This document shows, piece after piece, positions 10,412 through 19,500 of a stretch of DNA of 64,000 nt. The translations under genes and the position numbers were made by a program. Position 1 is the first letter of the stretch. Each line of letters begins with the position of its first letter. Below the pieces are notes generated by a model that was given only the letters and a program-made list of their open reading frames with translations, did no database searches and had not been told where the DNA came from. The stretch covers positions 558,001 to 622,000 of the forward strand of contig JAJFGB010000009.1 of NCBI GenBank assembly GCA_021776335.1. The letters are read 5' to 3'. This DNA comes from Hyphococcus sp. Lineage in GTDB: Bacteria > Pseudomonadota > Alphaproteobacteria > Caulobacterales > Parvularculaceae.

Positions 10412-11613
10412 ATGGCTCCCTCAAAAACGCGCTTATAGAGCGGGTTATGGCCAATAAAATAGGAAAGTTCAGAAGGATGCGAGACATCCCAGATCGCAAG
10501 GTCAGCCCCTTTTCCAGGTTCGATTGAGCCGCACTCATTTTCCAGGTCCAGGGCTTTTGCCGCGTTCCGGGTAACACCCGCAAGCGCTTCCCCCGGGGTC
10601 ATCGAAAAAAGCGTGCAAGCCATGTTCATGGTGAGCAAAAGCGAGGTCAGGGGCGAGGAACCAGGATTACAATCAGTGGCGATTGCAATGGGAACGCCGG
10701 CGGCGCGCAAAGCGTCAACCGGCGGGTGTTTTGTTTCGCGCAAATAGTAAAACGCGCCTGGGAGCAATGTGGCGACAGTCCCGTTTGCGGCCAGCGTCGG
10801 TACATCTTCCGGCGCGAGATATTCAAGGTGGTCGGCGGAAAGGGCGCCGTAACGCGCCGCGAGTTTGGCGCCGCCAAGATCGGATAATTGTTCCGCATGA
10901 AGCTTCACCGGAAGACCAAGCGATTGCGCTGTATCGAAGACGCGAGTGATTTGCGCTGGCGTGAAGCCAATCCCCTCACAAAACCCGTCAACCGCATCCA
11001 CAAGCTTTTCTGCGTGTGCGGCCGGCAGCATGTCCGTGCAGATATGGTCGATATAATCGTCAGCGCGGCCATCATATTCCGGCGGCAGGGCGTGGGCGCC
11101 GAGAAAGGTTTTTCTAACACGGACCGCGCGCTCGCCCTCAAGGCGTTTTGCTGCACGCAACATTTTCAGTTCAGTTTCAGTGTCGAGCCCGTAGCCTGAC
11201 TTGATCTCGATGGTCGTGACCCCTTCAGCGATCAGAGCGTCGAGGCGCGGCAATGCGGATGTGACCAGATCGTCTTCGCTGGCGGCGCGGGTTGCCGTCA
11301 CCGTCGAGCGGATGCCGCCGCCTGCGCGGGCAATTTCTTCATAGGATTTGCCGTTGAGGCGCGCTTCAAATTCATTGGCGCGATTGCCGCCAAAGATGAG
11401 ATGCGTATGGCAGTCGATCAGGCCGGGTGTGATGAGGCGCTCGGCGCAATCCTCCACGGATGCGGCTTCCGGCGCCTCATTGGCTGGGCCGATAAAGACT
11501 ATTTTACTATCGCGGATGGCGATCGTGGCATTTTCAATCAGGCCATAGGGTGGCAGCGTCCCGGGAGCCATGGTCGCGACAGTCGCATTGGTCAGTAATT
11601 GCGTTGCGCTCAT
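10408..11613 (-). CDS. hutI: Imidazolonepropionase
   Basis: Opens the ring of 4-imidazolone-5-propionate to give N-formimidoyl-glutamate. It belongs to the metal-dependent amidohydrolases: ligands are visible in [33 protein letters not shown] and [10 protein letters not shown]. Length 401 is typical. It is the first gene of the minus-strand hut operon; the ribosome site is weak. It faces hutF across a 74-base gap that must contain both promoters. No hutC repressor gene is nearby. Confidence 0.97.
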   Translation of the reverse strand: MSATQLLTNATVATMAPGTLPPYGLIENATIAIRDSKIVFIGPANEAPEAASVEDCAERLITPGLIDCHTHLIFGGNRANEFEARLNGKSYEEIARAGGGIRSTVTATRAASEDDLVTSALPRLDALIAEGVTTIEIKSGYGLDTETELKMLRAAKRLEGERAVRVRKTFLGAHALPPEYDGRADDYIDHICTDMLPAAHAEKLVDAVDGFCEGIGFTPAQITRVFDTAQSLGLPVKLHAEQLSDLGGAKLAARYGALSADHLEYLAPEDVPTLAANGTVATLLPGAFYYLRETKHPPVDALRAAGVPIAIATDCNPGSSPLTSLLLTMNMACTLFSMTPGEALAGVTRNAAKALDLENECGSIEPGKGADLAIWDVSHPSELSYFIGHNPLYKRVFEGAI

Positions 11614-11687
11614 GGGCGAGGCTTCTGTCTGTTCAAGACTATGCGGGGTGACCTATACATCGGCGGGAAGCTATCAGGCGCCGGAGC
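11614..11687. promoter_or_regulatory. Divergent hutI/hutF promoter region
   Basis: The only non-coding DNA between the two divergent hut transcription units, so it should carry both promoters and any hut operator. I saw no convincing HutC-type TGTATATACA palindrome and no clear -10/-35 pair, so this is a positional assignment. Confidence 0.4.
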
Positions 11688-13049
11688 ATGATCAACCTCT
11701 TTTTCAACAATGCGTTGCTGCCTGACGGGTGGGCGCGGAATGTCCGTATTGAGGTGGATAAATCAGGCGTCATCTCAAAGGTGACGCCAGATTCTGCTTC
11801 GCAGGGTGGCAATAGCGATGGCGATATAGCGCTCCCTGGGCTCTCAAATCTTCATAGCCACGCCTTTCAACGGGCCATGGCGGGGCTCGGTGAGCGCAAG
11901 GGAATCGCAGAGGATGATTTCTGGTCTTGGCGCGAGGCGATGTACAAATTTGTGCAGAAAGTCGGACCAGAGGATCTCGCGGCGATCGCGGCCCAGCTTT
12001 ATGTGGAAATGCTCGAGGCCGGTTTTACCTCGATCGGCGAGTTTCACTATCTGCATCATCAGCCGGACGGGGCCGCTTTTGACGATCCCGCAGAGATGTC
12101 GGCACGCATCATCGCGGCGGCGCAAGAAGCCGGCATTGGTTTGACGTTGCTGCCGGTTTTCTATGCGCAGGGGGATTTCACCGGCGCGCCGCTCAATGAC
12201 CGACAAGCGCGATTTTATCATAATACGGATCAGTTTTCTGAACTTGTTGAGCGATGCCGGGTTCTTACGGCGTCAGCGCCCGGCGTTATTGTGGGTGTTG
12301 CGCCCCATTCGCTTCGCGCCATTTCGCCGGAGGCCCTGCCGCATGTGGTCGCCGCCGCAAAGGGCGGTCCGATCCATATCCACATCGCCGAGCAACAGCG
12401 CGAGATTGACGCCTGTCTTGACGCCTATGGCGCCCGTCCCGTTGAGTGGTTGTTCGATCATAGCGACGTCGGTGATCAATGGTGTTTGGTGCATGCAACG
12501 CATATGACAGTTGACGAAACCAAGCGACTGGCGAAGAGTGGCGCCGTCGCTGGTATCTGTCCGATCACCGAAGCCAATCTTGGCGACGGGATTTTTAACG
12601 GGACCGACTATCTTGAGGGCAATGGACGCTGGGGGATCGGATCGGACAGTCACATTCGCATCGATGCCGCTGAAGAATTGCGCAGTTTTGAATATAGTCA
12701 GCGCCTGCGCGATCAGCGGCGCGTGCGTCTTGCGGTGCCGGGAACATCCAACGGGCGCTGTCTTTTCGATCAGGCGACGGCGGGCGGCGCGCAGGCGCTT
12801 GGCCGTCAAAGCGGCGCTATTGCGACCGGCCAGTCTTGCGACATTGTCAGCCTTGATCCCGATCATCCCGTGCTGATCGGCAAATCCGATGATGAATGGC
12901 TTGATAGCTGGATATTCGCTGGTGACAAACAATGCGTCGCTGATGTTTGGGCGCGCGGAAAACATGTGGTGACGTACGGCGCCCACATAAGCCGCGATCC
13001 GGTTCGGCGTGCTTATGGGTCGGTGATTAAACGGCTGACGGGCGCGTAA
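11688..13049 (+). CDS. hutF: Formimidoylglutamate deiminase
   Basis: Converts N-formimidoyl-L-glutamate to N-formyl-L-glutamate plus ammonia, the substrate for HutG. It is a 453-residue amidohydrolase with zinc-site motifs LSNLHSHAFQRAMAGL, HIHIAEQQ, LVHATHM and GSDSHIRIDAAEELR. The ATG follows a GGAG ribosome site. Together with HutH, HutU, HutI and HutG it completes the formylglutamate variant of histidine degradation. Confidence 0.96.
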   Translation: MINLFFNNALLPDGWARNVRIEVDKSGVISKVTPDSASQGGNSDGDIALPGLSNLHSHAFQRAMAGLGERKGIAEDDFWSWREAMYKFVQKVGPEDLAAIAAQLYVEMLEAGFTSIGEFHYLHHQPDGAAFDDPAEMSARIIAAAQEAGIGLTLLPVFYAQGDFTGAPLNDRQARFYHNTDQFSELVERCRVLTASAPGVIVGVAPHSLRAISPEALPHVVAAAKGGPIHIHIAEQQREIDACLDAYGARPVEWLFDHSDVGDQWCLVHATHMTVDETKRLAKSGAVAGICPITEANLGDGIFNGTDYLEGNGRWGIGSDSHIRIDAAEELRSFEYSQRLRDQRRVRLAVPGTSNGRCLFDQATAGGAQALGRQSGAIATGQSCDIVSLDPDHPVLIGKSDDEWLDSWIFAGDKQCVADVWARGKHVVTYGAHISRDPVRRAYGSVIKRLTGA

Positions 13050-13128
13050 GGCAAAAATATGATGCGTATTTATCTCCAAAGAGAAAAATAACTGGACCAT
13101 TTATGGCAGATGGACCCAACGAAATCCT

Positions 13129-13593
13129 TTAGCTGCTGTAATCAAATTCGTTCGAGACAAGTCTTCGCCAACGCTTCTGTCGGTGCTGGTAAAATCGCCT
13201 GGCAAAAAGCGCTATGAGGGGTGTGAGGAGGCCCGCATCGACGGTGATCCTGTCCAGATATCGCGATCCTGATCCTTCCGGCGAGACTTCGACCATATGG
13301 TCCCACAACTTGATCAACGCACCGTGACCGCGATCCCGGAGTGACCACACGTTACCCTTCACAGGCTGCGGTTCAATGACGATCGATTGCGAGCCAATAG
13401 GAAGAAAGCCCTTCCAGTACATCATCGTGCGATATCTCCCCGGCTGCCAGGTTTCGGGAAAGGTATCAGGCTCAACTGGCTTGAACCGGATCATCCCTCT
13501 GGCGACATATTCGAGTAAACTGGTGCGTAGAACGTGCTCGCGAACAGTCTCCGGTGTGGCTTCCAGGTAAGTGGAGATCTCCATCGTTCTCAT
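13129..13593 (-). CDS. SRPBCC/START-like small hydrophobic-ligand protein
   Basis: A 154-residue protein beginning MRTMEISTYLEATPETVREH, the usual first strand and helix of SRPBCC (polyketide cyclase/Bet v 1-like) domains; the C-terminal helix ends FYQHRQKRWRRL. No catalytic residues can be assigned. An in-frame TTG nine bases upstream is an alternative start; the ATG is preferred. It stands alone between hutF (convergent) and the repeat element in front of the GlxA-type regulator. Confidence 0.7.
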   Translation of the reverse strand: MRTMEISTYLEATPETVREHVLRTSLLEYVARGMIRFKPVEPDTFPETWQPGRYRTMMYWKGFLPIGSQSIVIEPQPVKGNVWSLRDRGHGALIKLWDHMVEVSPEGSGSRYLDRITVDAGLLTPLIALFARRFYQHRQKRWRRLVSNEFDYSS

Positions 13594-13694
13594 AGGACGC
13601 AAATAGGGCGTCAGCTGCCGAAAAACAACAATCCGCTATGTTCACTTATGGAGATTTCCTGCCGTTCACTTTGCCATACGCCAACGGCAACATT

Positions 13695-13861
13695 GGGCCA
13701 ATTCCTGTCGCACCGACCACTCCAATCCAACGCCGGATCAACCGAAACCCGCCCTCGACATTTGGACAGGGAAACTGTCTGATTTTTTGATTCACCCCGT
13801 GCTTCCGCGAAAAGTTATCGCTCACTTTTCCGCGCATTGGCCCCAGGCGCAGCGCTCTGTC
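13695..13861. repeat. Interspersed repeat, copy A
   Basis: About 167 bases that align along their length, with gaps, to 17324-17488 in the same orientation. The best conserved blocks are GGGCCAATTCC, CGCCGGATCA, TTCCGCGAAAAG, CGCTCACTTTTCCGCGCAT and GCGCAGCGCTCTG. Both copies lie outside recognised genes. Short open frames on the minus strand of both copies also resemble each other, but neither looks like a real protein. Confidence 0.6.
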
Positions 13862-13878
13862 CCATCGAGACATCAGTC

Positions 13879-14922
13879 CTATGCTGACACCACGCTTTTG
13901 AACCGAACACGATATTTGTTGGGTGTAATACCGGTTGTCTTTTTGAAAAGGCGGCGGAACGAGTTTGGTTCGTCATAGCCCACCTGGGACGCAATATCGT
14001 CGATGGCGTCGTTTGTTGTTTCGAGCATTTGCTTGGCCTCCTCTATCCGCAGGGATTGGACATAATCGAGAGGGGTGTAGCCGGTCGTTTTGGCGAATCG
14101 CCGCTTGAATGTACGCGAAGGAAGACCAGACCGTTCGGCCATACGCGACACCGGATTTGCAACCGCATAGTGATCTGCAATCCAGGTTTGGCTTTCCGCG
14201 ATGGCTGCATCTTCGTGCTGCCTGGGACGGACCATTGCGGCGAATGGTAATTGCCCATCGCTGCGATCTCCAAATAAAAATATCTTGGCGATCCGCCGCG
14301 CTTCAGCGTCACTGCAAAATCTCGCGATAAGATAAAGCGCCAATTCCGTCCAGGATGTTGCGCCGCCACTGGTGACAATACGATGTTCCAAACCCGCCGG
14401 CACCAGAACGCGCTCCGGTCTCAAGAGGACGCGTGGGTAGCATTCCTCGAAAGTTCCCTGCGCGCTCCAATGGGTTGTCGCCTCGTGATTGTCGAGCAGA
14501 CCCGCCTCGGCCAACATCATAGATCCAGTGCATACTGAGCAAATAATTGCGCCGCGCTCATACTGATCGCGTATCCATTCAATTTCTTCTTTCCACCGAC
14601 CAACGGGACTGCCGCCTTCTTCGAAAAACAGGTCGCCGACGATCACCACGTCTGTGCGGTGTTCCTCATCAAAAGTGTGGTCCGCGGCCAACGTAGCGTT
14701 GAATGTTGTGCGCATGGGCGCGGTCGTGCGTCCAACGATCCGGGGGGGCATCAAACGGGTTTCGGTCTTCTCACCTGTGAGAGCTTCCCAGGCTATGCCG
14801 ACGCAGGAAAAAACCTCCTGCAGTCCATAGACGACCATTGCGGACACCTCCGGCGCAGCAATGAGACTGACGGAAACAGGCCGGGTTGGGGCAGAAACAG
14901 GCATTTCCGCATCTTGGCACAT
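13879..14922 (-). CDS. GlxA-type AraC-family transcriptional regulator with DJ-1/PfpI domain
   Basis: The N-terminal half (residues 15-200) is a DJ-1/PfpI-like domain with the nucleophile-elbow segment CSVCTGSMMLAEAGLL (Cys131) and EATTHWSAQG, as in GlxA, FtrA and CdhR. Residues about 240-340 hold two AraC helix-turn-helix motifs (MAERSGLPSRTFKRRFAKTT and IASQVGYDEPNSFRRLFKKT). Such proteins usually activate neighbouring catabolic genes. It is divergent from the Tat-exported nitroreductase-like gene with about 100 bases between starts, so that gene and its methyltransferase partner are the likely targets (inference). Confidence 0.92.
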   Translation of the reverse strand: MCQDAEMPVSAPTRPVSVSLIAAPEVSAMVVYGLQEVFSCVGIAWEALTGEKTETRLMPPRIVGRTTAPMRTTFNATLAADHTFDEEHRTDVVIVGDLFFEEGGSPVGRWKEEIEWIRDQYERGAIICSVCTGSMMLAEAGLLDNHEATTHWSAQGTFEECYPRVLLRPERVLVPAGLEHRIVTSGGATSWTELALYLIARFCSDAEARRIAKIFLFGDRSDGQLPFAAMVRPRQHEDAAIAESQTWIADHYAVANPVSRMAERSGLPSRTFKRRFAKTTGYTPLDYVQSLRIEEAKQMLETTNDAIDDIASQVGYDEPNSFRRLFKKTTGITPNKYRVRFKSVVSA

Positions 14923-15021
14923 TTGACCCGTTTGTGTCGAATTTGGGCCTAACGGTCCCCACGCAATAATGGCAAGTCCAATACCGGCGGGGCCATTCCC
15001 CGCGGAAAAGAGATATGGATT

Positions 15022-16440
15022 ATGTTTGAAACATCACGACGCAAAATGCTCGGCGCTTCAATGCTTGGCGCCGGCGCCGTTCTCTCGGGTATGGGCGCGC
15101 GCGCCTCAGGCGCGAGCATGAAAACAAAAGCAAACATCATGCTGGACCAGATCCCCAACCTGCCAAAGGGATTGATGGAGGCGGTTGAGTTTCCATTGAT
15201 TGAGGCCATTCATGGACGGCGATCACGCCGGTTCGCGCGCGGCGCTTCAATCCCCGATGGGCCGCTGGCCTTCACGTCAAAACGTGAGGCCGAACCTTTA
15301 TCCAAGCTGGAACAGATGCTGCTCCTGACGACGGTCGCGGGCAATACAGGCTGGTCGAACCTGATCCCCTACAACCGTCACTACTTGCCGAATATGCCTA
15401 ACTATGCCGGCGCCGCGGGCGGGCGCGCGTTTCCATCTGCCGCGGGGTTCCAGATCACGGAATTCTTTTTCACCGATGACAACGGCGTTTACTTTCTGCC
15501 GACCCGCGACATGCCGGCGGTTAAAACGACGACGGAGAACGGGCAGACAGACCTCAAAGCCTATCTTGATGCGCATGAATCCCGCATCATCAAGATCGCT
15601 GACGGACGGCTTAAAATACCGGCGCAACCTCAACACATGGAAATGCACAATGAATGGTGCGCCAACGTACCGGGCAGCACTTTGATTATTCCAGTTGCTG
15701 ATCTTGCCCAGCATATCCTTCTTGCTCTTTGCTATTTCGTCCAGAACGGCGTGTGCATATATGACGATGTCAACAATCGCCCGATACCGGGTGTCGAAAA
15801 ATTCAAACACCTCGTTGATATCGAAAACCCCTATCCACTTTCATATGTCGAGCAGGTAAGCGCGACAGAAGTCACGGTAGAGCTGTCCTGCGCCTGCTAT
15901 TCCGGCGCGCTGATGCTGCAGGCGATGGGCCTCGGCGGATGGATGTATGACGGCCTCAACCCGTTTAGTGTTCTTGGCGCAGGCGGCGACCCGGACGCGC
16001 CCGGATTAGGGTTTCGTTTTGAAATGCTGCCGGATCAACCGCTGCCGCATATCACTGGATTGGACGGCATTCTCGAAGGCCATTGCCAGCCCCATTTCAA
16101 AGATATGCGCGCTGCGGTCGAGGCTGTGGTTAAGCGCAAGTTTGGCGCAGGCGGACCGTTCAACGCCAAAACAGAGGGTCCGTATAAGGAGACAGATGCG
16201 GTGCGCAGGAGCGCAGCGCCGATCAATGACGAATTCATCGACTGTGTCGCGACCATGGCGCAATATGTTCAAGATACATTCGGCAGGTTCCCGGCGAAAG
16301 TTCCGGCGATCATGTCCCTGATGTATTTGCAGGCCCACAAACTTGATACTGATTTCTACGACACGCACTTCAGGCCGGGCGCCTATCTGAAAACCCATGC
16401 GGAGCATGAAAAAAATTGGGCGCAGGCGACCGACAAATAA
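15022..16440 (+). CDS. Tat-exported nitroreductase-like protein
   Basis: Residues 1-32 form a twin-arginine signal (SRRKMLG, then a small hydrophobic stretch and ARASGA). The mature part starts with a nitroreductase-like segment (IEAIHGRRSRRFARG) and has LLTTVAGNTGWSNLI and, near residue 295, MLQAMGLGGWMYDGLNPF, similar to the flavin-binding C-terminal region of that superfamily. At 472 residues it is about twice the usual nitroreductase length, with a long middle section I cannot assign. An exported flavoenzyme would fit a Tat signal because the cofactor is inserted before export. It is followed after 52 bases by a membrane methyltransferase and preceded by a divergent GlxA-type regulator. 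Function unknown; family call moderate. Confidence 0.6.
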   Translation: MFETSRRKMLGASMLGAGAVLSGMGARASGASMKTKANIMLDQIPNLPKGLMEAVEFPLIEAIHGRRSRRFARGASIPDGPLAFTSKREAEPLSKLEQMLLLTTVAGNTGWSNLIPYNRHYLPNMPNYAGAAGGRAFPSAAGFQITEFFFTDDNGVYFLPTRDMPAVKTTTENGQTDLKAYLDAHESRIIKIADGRLKIPAQPQHMEMHNEWCANVPGSTLIIPVADLAQHILLALCYFVQNGVCIYDDVNNRPIPGVEKFKHLVDIENPYPLSYVEQVSATEVTVELSCACYSGALMLQAMGLGGWMYDGLNPFSVLGAGGDPDAPGLGFRFEMLPDQPLPHITGLDGILEGHCQPHFKDMRAAVEAVVKRKFGAGGPFNAKTEGPYKETDAVRRSAAPINDEFIDCVATMAQYVQDTFGRFPAKVPAIMSLMYLQAHKLDTDFYDTHFRPGAYLKTHAEHEKNWAQATDK

Positions 16441-16492
16441 CCGTGTCACCGCGTTAGCGATTGATGATTTACTGAATCGAACAAGGAATTTT

Positions 16493-17275
16493 ATGATGAT
16501 ACGCAAAAGCCTGATGTTGGCCTATGCCGGCGGCGCCTATTTCCTGTCGCTGGCGGCGCTCCTCTACATTATGGGGTTCCTCGCGAATTTCGGCGTGCCG
16601 AAAGGCATCAGCGATGGCGAAGTGGGTCCGTTTTGGCGCGCCATCCTGATCGATGCAGGACTTATCGGACTGTTCGGTCTTCATCATTCGATTACCGCGC
16701 GTATATCGTTCAAGCGCTGGTGGACCAAATTCATTCCGGCCCCCATCGAGCGGGCAACGTATCTTTACATGACAGCGATAATGACGGGCGTGCTGGTCTA
16801 TTTCTGGCAGCCAATCCCGTTCACAATCTGGCGCGTTGATGCGCCATTGGCGTCAGGGCTGATTATCGCTGCCTATATCGGTGTCTGGACGATGATGTCT
16901 GCGGCGACATTTCACTTCGGGCACTTTGGCTTCCTGGGGTTGGCGCAAGCCTGGCAGAACTTCAGACAATCACCACCCAAATCATCCGACATGACCGCGC
17001 GCTATCTCTATGCGCTCGTCCGCCATCCCATTAGTCTGGGTTGGATGACCGCGCCCTTTGTTACGCCGCATTTGACCGCAGGGCATGTCGTCTTCGCTGC
17101 ATCGACATTTGCCTATATCATGCTGGCGACACCCTTCGAGGAGGCGGATCTCATCGAAGAGTTGGGAGATACTTATCGCGATTATCGCAAGCGGGTTCCG
17201 ACATTCTTGCCGTTTCTCAAAAAGCACCAGGCGCCTGCGAAGGTCAGTGAGTCGGCGTCGTTTACCCGCGACTAA
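16493..17275 (+). CDS. MddA/NnrU-like integral membrane methyltransferase
   Basis: About 260 residues with five or six hydrophobic segments and the C-terminal signature of isoprenylcysteine/phospholipid methyltransferase-like enzymes: ALVRHPISLGWMTAPFVTPH followed by FEEADLIEELGDTYRDYRKR. This combination is closest to MddA (methanethiol S-methyltransferase) and NnrU proteins, which use S-adenosylmethionine. The start chosen is the ATG with an AAGGA site six bases upstream; a longer frame from 16397 would overlap the previous gene by 44 bases and has no ribosome site. It probably forms an operon with the nitroreductase-like gene. Substrate unknown. Confidence 0.75.
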   Translation: MMIRKSLMLAYAGGAYFLSLAALLYIMGFLANFGVPKGISDGEVGPFWRAILIDAGLIGLFGLHHSITARISFKRWWTKFIPAPIERATYLYMTAIMTGVLVYFWQPIPFTIWRVDAPLASGLIIAAYIGVWTMMSAATFHFGHFGFLGLAQAWQNFRQSPPKSSDMTARYLYALVRHPISLGWMTAPFVTPHLTAGHVVFAASTFAYIMLATPFEEADLIEELGDTYRDYRKRVPTFLPFLKKHQAPAKVSESASFTRD

Positions 17276-17323
17276 AAGGGGGCAATTCAGGCGCATACTT
17301 GAAAGTCATTGACCACCTGTAAC

Positions 17324-17488
17324 GGGGCAATTCCAGTCTTGCGGGTTGCCCGAAGCTAACGGCTGGATCACCCGAGACCTGTCCTTGTCCTTCAACCCGA
17401 ATTGCCAGCCTGTTTTCCGATGGCGCCGTGATTCCGGGAAAACCCTCGTTCACTTTCTCGCATGATCGCCCGGGCGCGGCGCTCTGCC
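17324..17488. repeat. Interspersed repeat, copy B
   Basis: Diverged direct copy of the element at 13695-13861; conserved blocks include GGGGCAATTCC, GGCTGGATCA, ATTCCGGGAAAA, CGTTCACTTTCTCGCAT and GCGCGGCGCTCTG. It occupies most of the gap between the methyltransferase gene and ccmF, so the ccmF promoter lies within or just after it. Confidence 0.6.
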
Positions 17489-17526
17489 TCTTTGTGGTGG
17501 TGGCGCTATAGGGCATAAGTTGCCAC

Positions 17527-19500
17527 ATGATCCCTGAACTTGGACAATTCGTACTGATCCTCGCCCTCGGCGCCGCCTTGTTACAGGCTGTCTTGCCCAT
17601 GGCCGGCGCCGCGCGCGGCGACAAGGTGCTCATTGCGTCAGCGCGCTCGACCGCCATTGCGCAGTTCATTCTGGTGGCACTCGCCTTTGCGGCGCTCACC
17701 TGGGCGCACGCCAATTCTGATTTTTCAGTGCGCAATGTGGTTGAAAATTCCCATACGGCAAAACCATTTGCCTATAAACTAAGCGGCGTATGGGGCAATC
17801 ACGAAGGCTCTATCCTGTTATGGGCGCTGATCCTTGCGGGCTATGGCGGTGTTCTCGCGACGGCCGCCGCGCGCAATGAAACCCTGCAGGCGCGTGCGCT
17901 GGCAATTCAGGGCGCCGTTGCAGCGGCATTTCTTGCATTCATTATTTTTACGTCGAACCCGTTCGCCCGGGTCTTTCCGGCGCCGCCGGATGGTCTTGAT
18001 CTCAACCCGCTATTGCAGGACCCGGGTCTCGTGATCCACCCGCCATTTCTTTATCTCGGCTATGTGGGTTTTTCGATTACTTTTGCGTACGCCATAGCCG
18101 GTTTGATGGCAGGCAAGATTGATCGGGACTGGGCCGCTGCTGTGCGGCCCTGGGCCCTTGCCGCCTGGGTTTTCCTGACCATCGGTATCGCGCTCGGGAG
18201 CTGGTGGGCTTATTACGAGCTTGGCTGGGGCGGCTTCTGGGCCTGGGATCCGGTGGAGAACGCGTCCTTCATGCCGTGGCTTGCTGGAACAGCATTCATT
18301 CATTCCGTGCGCGTGCTGGAAAAGCGCGATGCGTTGAAAGTGTGGACTGTGCTGCTGGCGATCTCGGCGTTTTCGCTCAGTTTGATCGGAACGTTTCTCG
18401 TGCGCTCCGGACTGATCACGTCAGTTCATTCTTTCGCGGTTGATCCGACGCGCGGGGTTTTTATTCTCGTCATTCTCGCGGCCGTCATCGGCGGATCGCT
18501 GTTGCTGTTTGCGTTGCGGGCGCCGCTGCTCACGTCAAATGCGCGGTTTTCTCCCGTGAGCCGTGAAGGCAGCATCATCGCGAACAATATTTTGTTGAGC
18601 GTTGCTTGTGTGACCGTTTTTGTCGGCACGTTCTATCCGCTGTTCATCGATGTTATCAGCGGCAACCGGCTTTCGGTCGGCGCGCCTTATTTCAACGCAA
18701 CGTTCATGCCTTTGATGGCGCTTTTGTTATTGGTCATGGCGCCGGCGGCGATGCTGTCCTGGAAGCGCGGCGATATCGGTCAGGCGATGCGCCGGCTATG
18801 GCCGGTTGGCGTCGTCGCGCTGTTGATGATCGGCCTGTCCCTGTTCCTGACCTGGCCGAAACATGTTGCAGCGGGATTGGGCGTTGGCCTTGCGGTTTGG
18901 GCCGGCGCCGGCGCCGTGCTCGATCTTGCGCGCCACGCCCGCGTAAGAGCGGATGGCCCCCTGGGCGCACTCAAAAATATTGCGGCTTTGCCGCGCGCCT
19001 ATGTGGGGATGAGTGTCGCTCATTTCGGCCTCGCCATTGTCGCCATCGGCGTTCTTGGCGCTGGTGTTTGGCGCAGTGAGACGGTGGTGTTCATGAATCC
19101 CGAAGACGCGATCAATGTCGGCGGCTATGAGGTGACGTTGAAAGCGGTCAATCAGGCGCAGGGTCCAAACTATGTTTTCGAACGTGCGGATTTTGACGTT
19201 CATCGCAACGGCAAATTCCTGCGGGTGCTGGCCGCCGAACGCCGCTTTTATCCGGTGCGTGGCATGCAGACGACGGAGGCGGGTATCTGGGCCAGTCTCA
19301 AGGGCGATCTCTATCTCGTTATCGGCGAACATAACGAAGAATTCGGCGCCGTTGTCCGCGCCTGGTATAATCCGTTTGCGGTCTGGTTGTGGATTGGCTC
19401 TGGCATTATGGCGCTGGGCGGCTTCATCGCCGCGTTGCCGCGACCGGCGGCGCGTCGGCAAGCGGTAACGGCGCCGCTCGTACCGGAGGCCGCTGAATGA
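17527..19500 (+). CDS. ccmF: Cytochrome c-type biogenesis protein CcmF (haem lyase subunit)
   Basis: Inner-membrane protein of the system I (Ccm) machinery that attaches haem to apocytochrome c with CcmH and CcmI. The 657 residues contain many transmembrane helices, the WGNHEGSILLW motif near residue 92, the tryptophan-rich WWAYYELGWGGFWAWDPVEN segment and PPFLYLGYVGFSI. The usual upstream neighbour ccmE is absent; instead the repeat element precedes the gene. The stop overlaps the ccmG start by four bases. Confidence 0.97.
   Translation: MIPELGQFVLILALGAALLQAVLPMAGAARGDKVLIASARSTAIAQFILVALAFAALTWAHANSDFSVRNVVENSHTAKPFAYKLSGVWGNHEGSILLWALILAGYGGVLATAAARNETLQARALAIQGAVAAAFLAFIIFTSNPFARVFPAPPDGLDLNPLLQDPGLVIHPPFLYLGYVGFSITFAYAIAGLMAGKIDRDWAAAVRPWALAAWVFLTIGIALGSWWAYYELGWGGFWAWDPVENASFMPWLAGTAFIHSVRVLEKRDALKVWTVLLAISAFSLSLIGTFLVRSGLITSVHSFAVDPTRGVFILVILAAVIGGSLLLFALRAPLLTSNARFSPVSREGSIIANNILLSVACVTVFVGTFYPLFIDVISGNRLSVGAPYFNATFMPLMALLLLVMAPAAMLSWKRGDIGQAMRRLWPVGVVALLMIGLSLFLTWPKHVAAGLGVGLAVWAGAGAVLDLARHARVRADGPLGALKNIAALPRAYVGMSVAHFGLAIVAIGVLGAGVWRSETVVFMNPEDAINVGGYEVTLKAVNQAQGPNYVFERADFDVHRNGKFLRVLAAERRFYPVRGMQTTEAGIWASLKGDLYLVIGEHNEEFGAVVRAWYNPFAVWLWIGSGIMALGGFIAALPRPAARRQAVTAPLVPEAAE

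Noticed and set aside
11614-11687. HutC operator (TGTATATACA type)
   Set aside because: Only a poor CTATACAT match is present, without symmetry.
13646-13873. 75-codon minus-strand frame
   Set aside because: It falls inside repeat copy A, and copy B gives a similar translation on its minus strand, so the coding look comes from the repeat.
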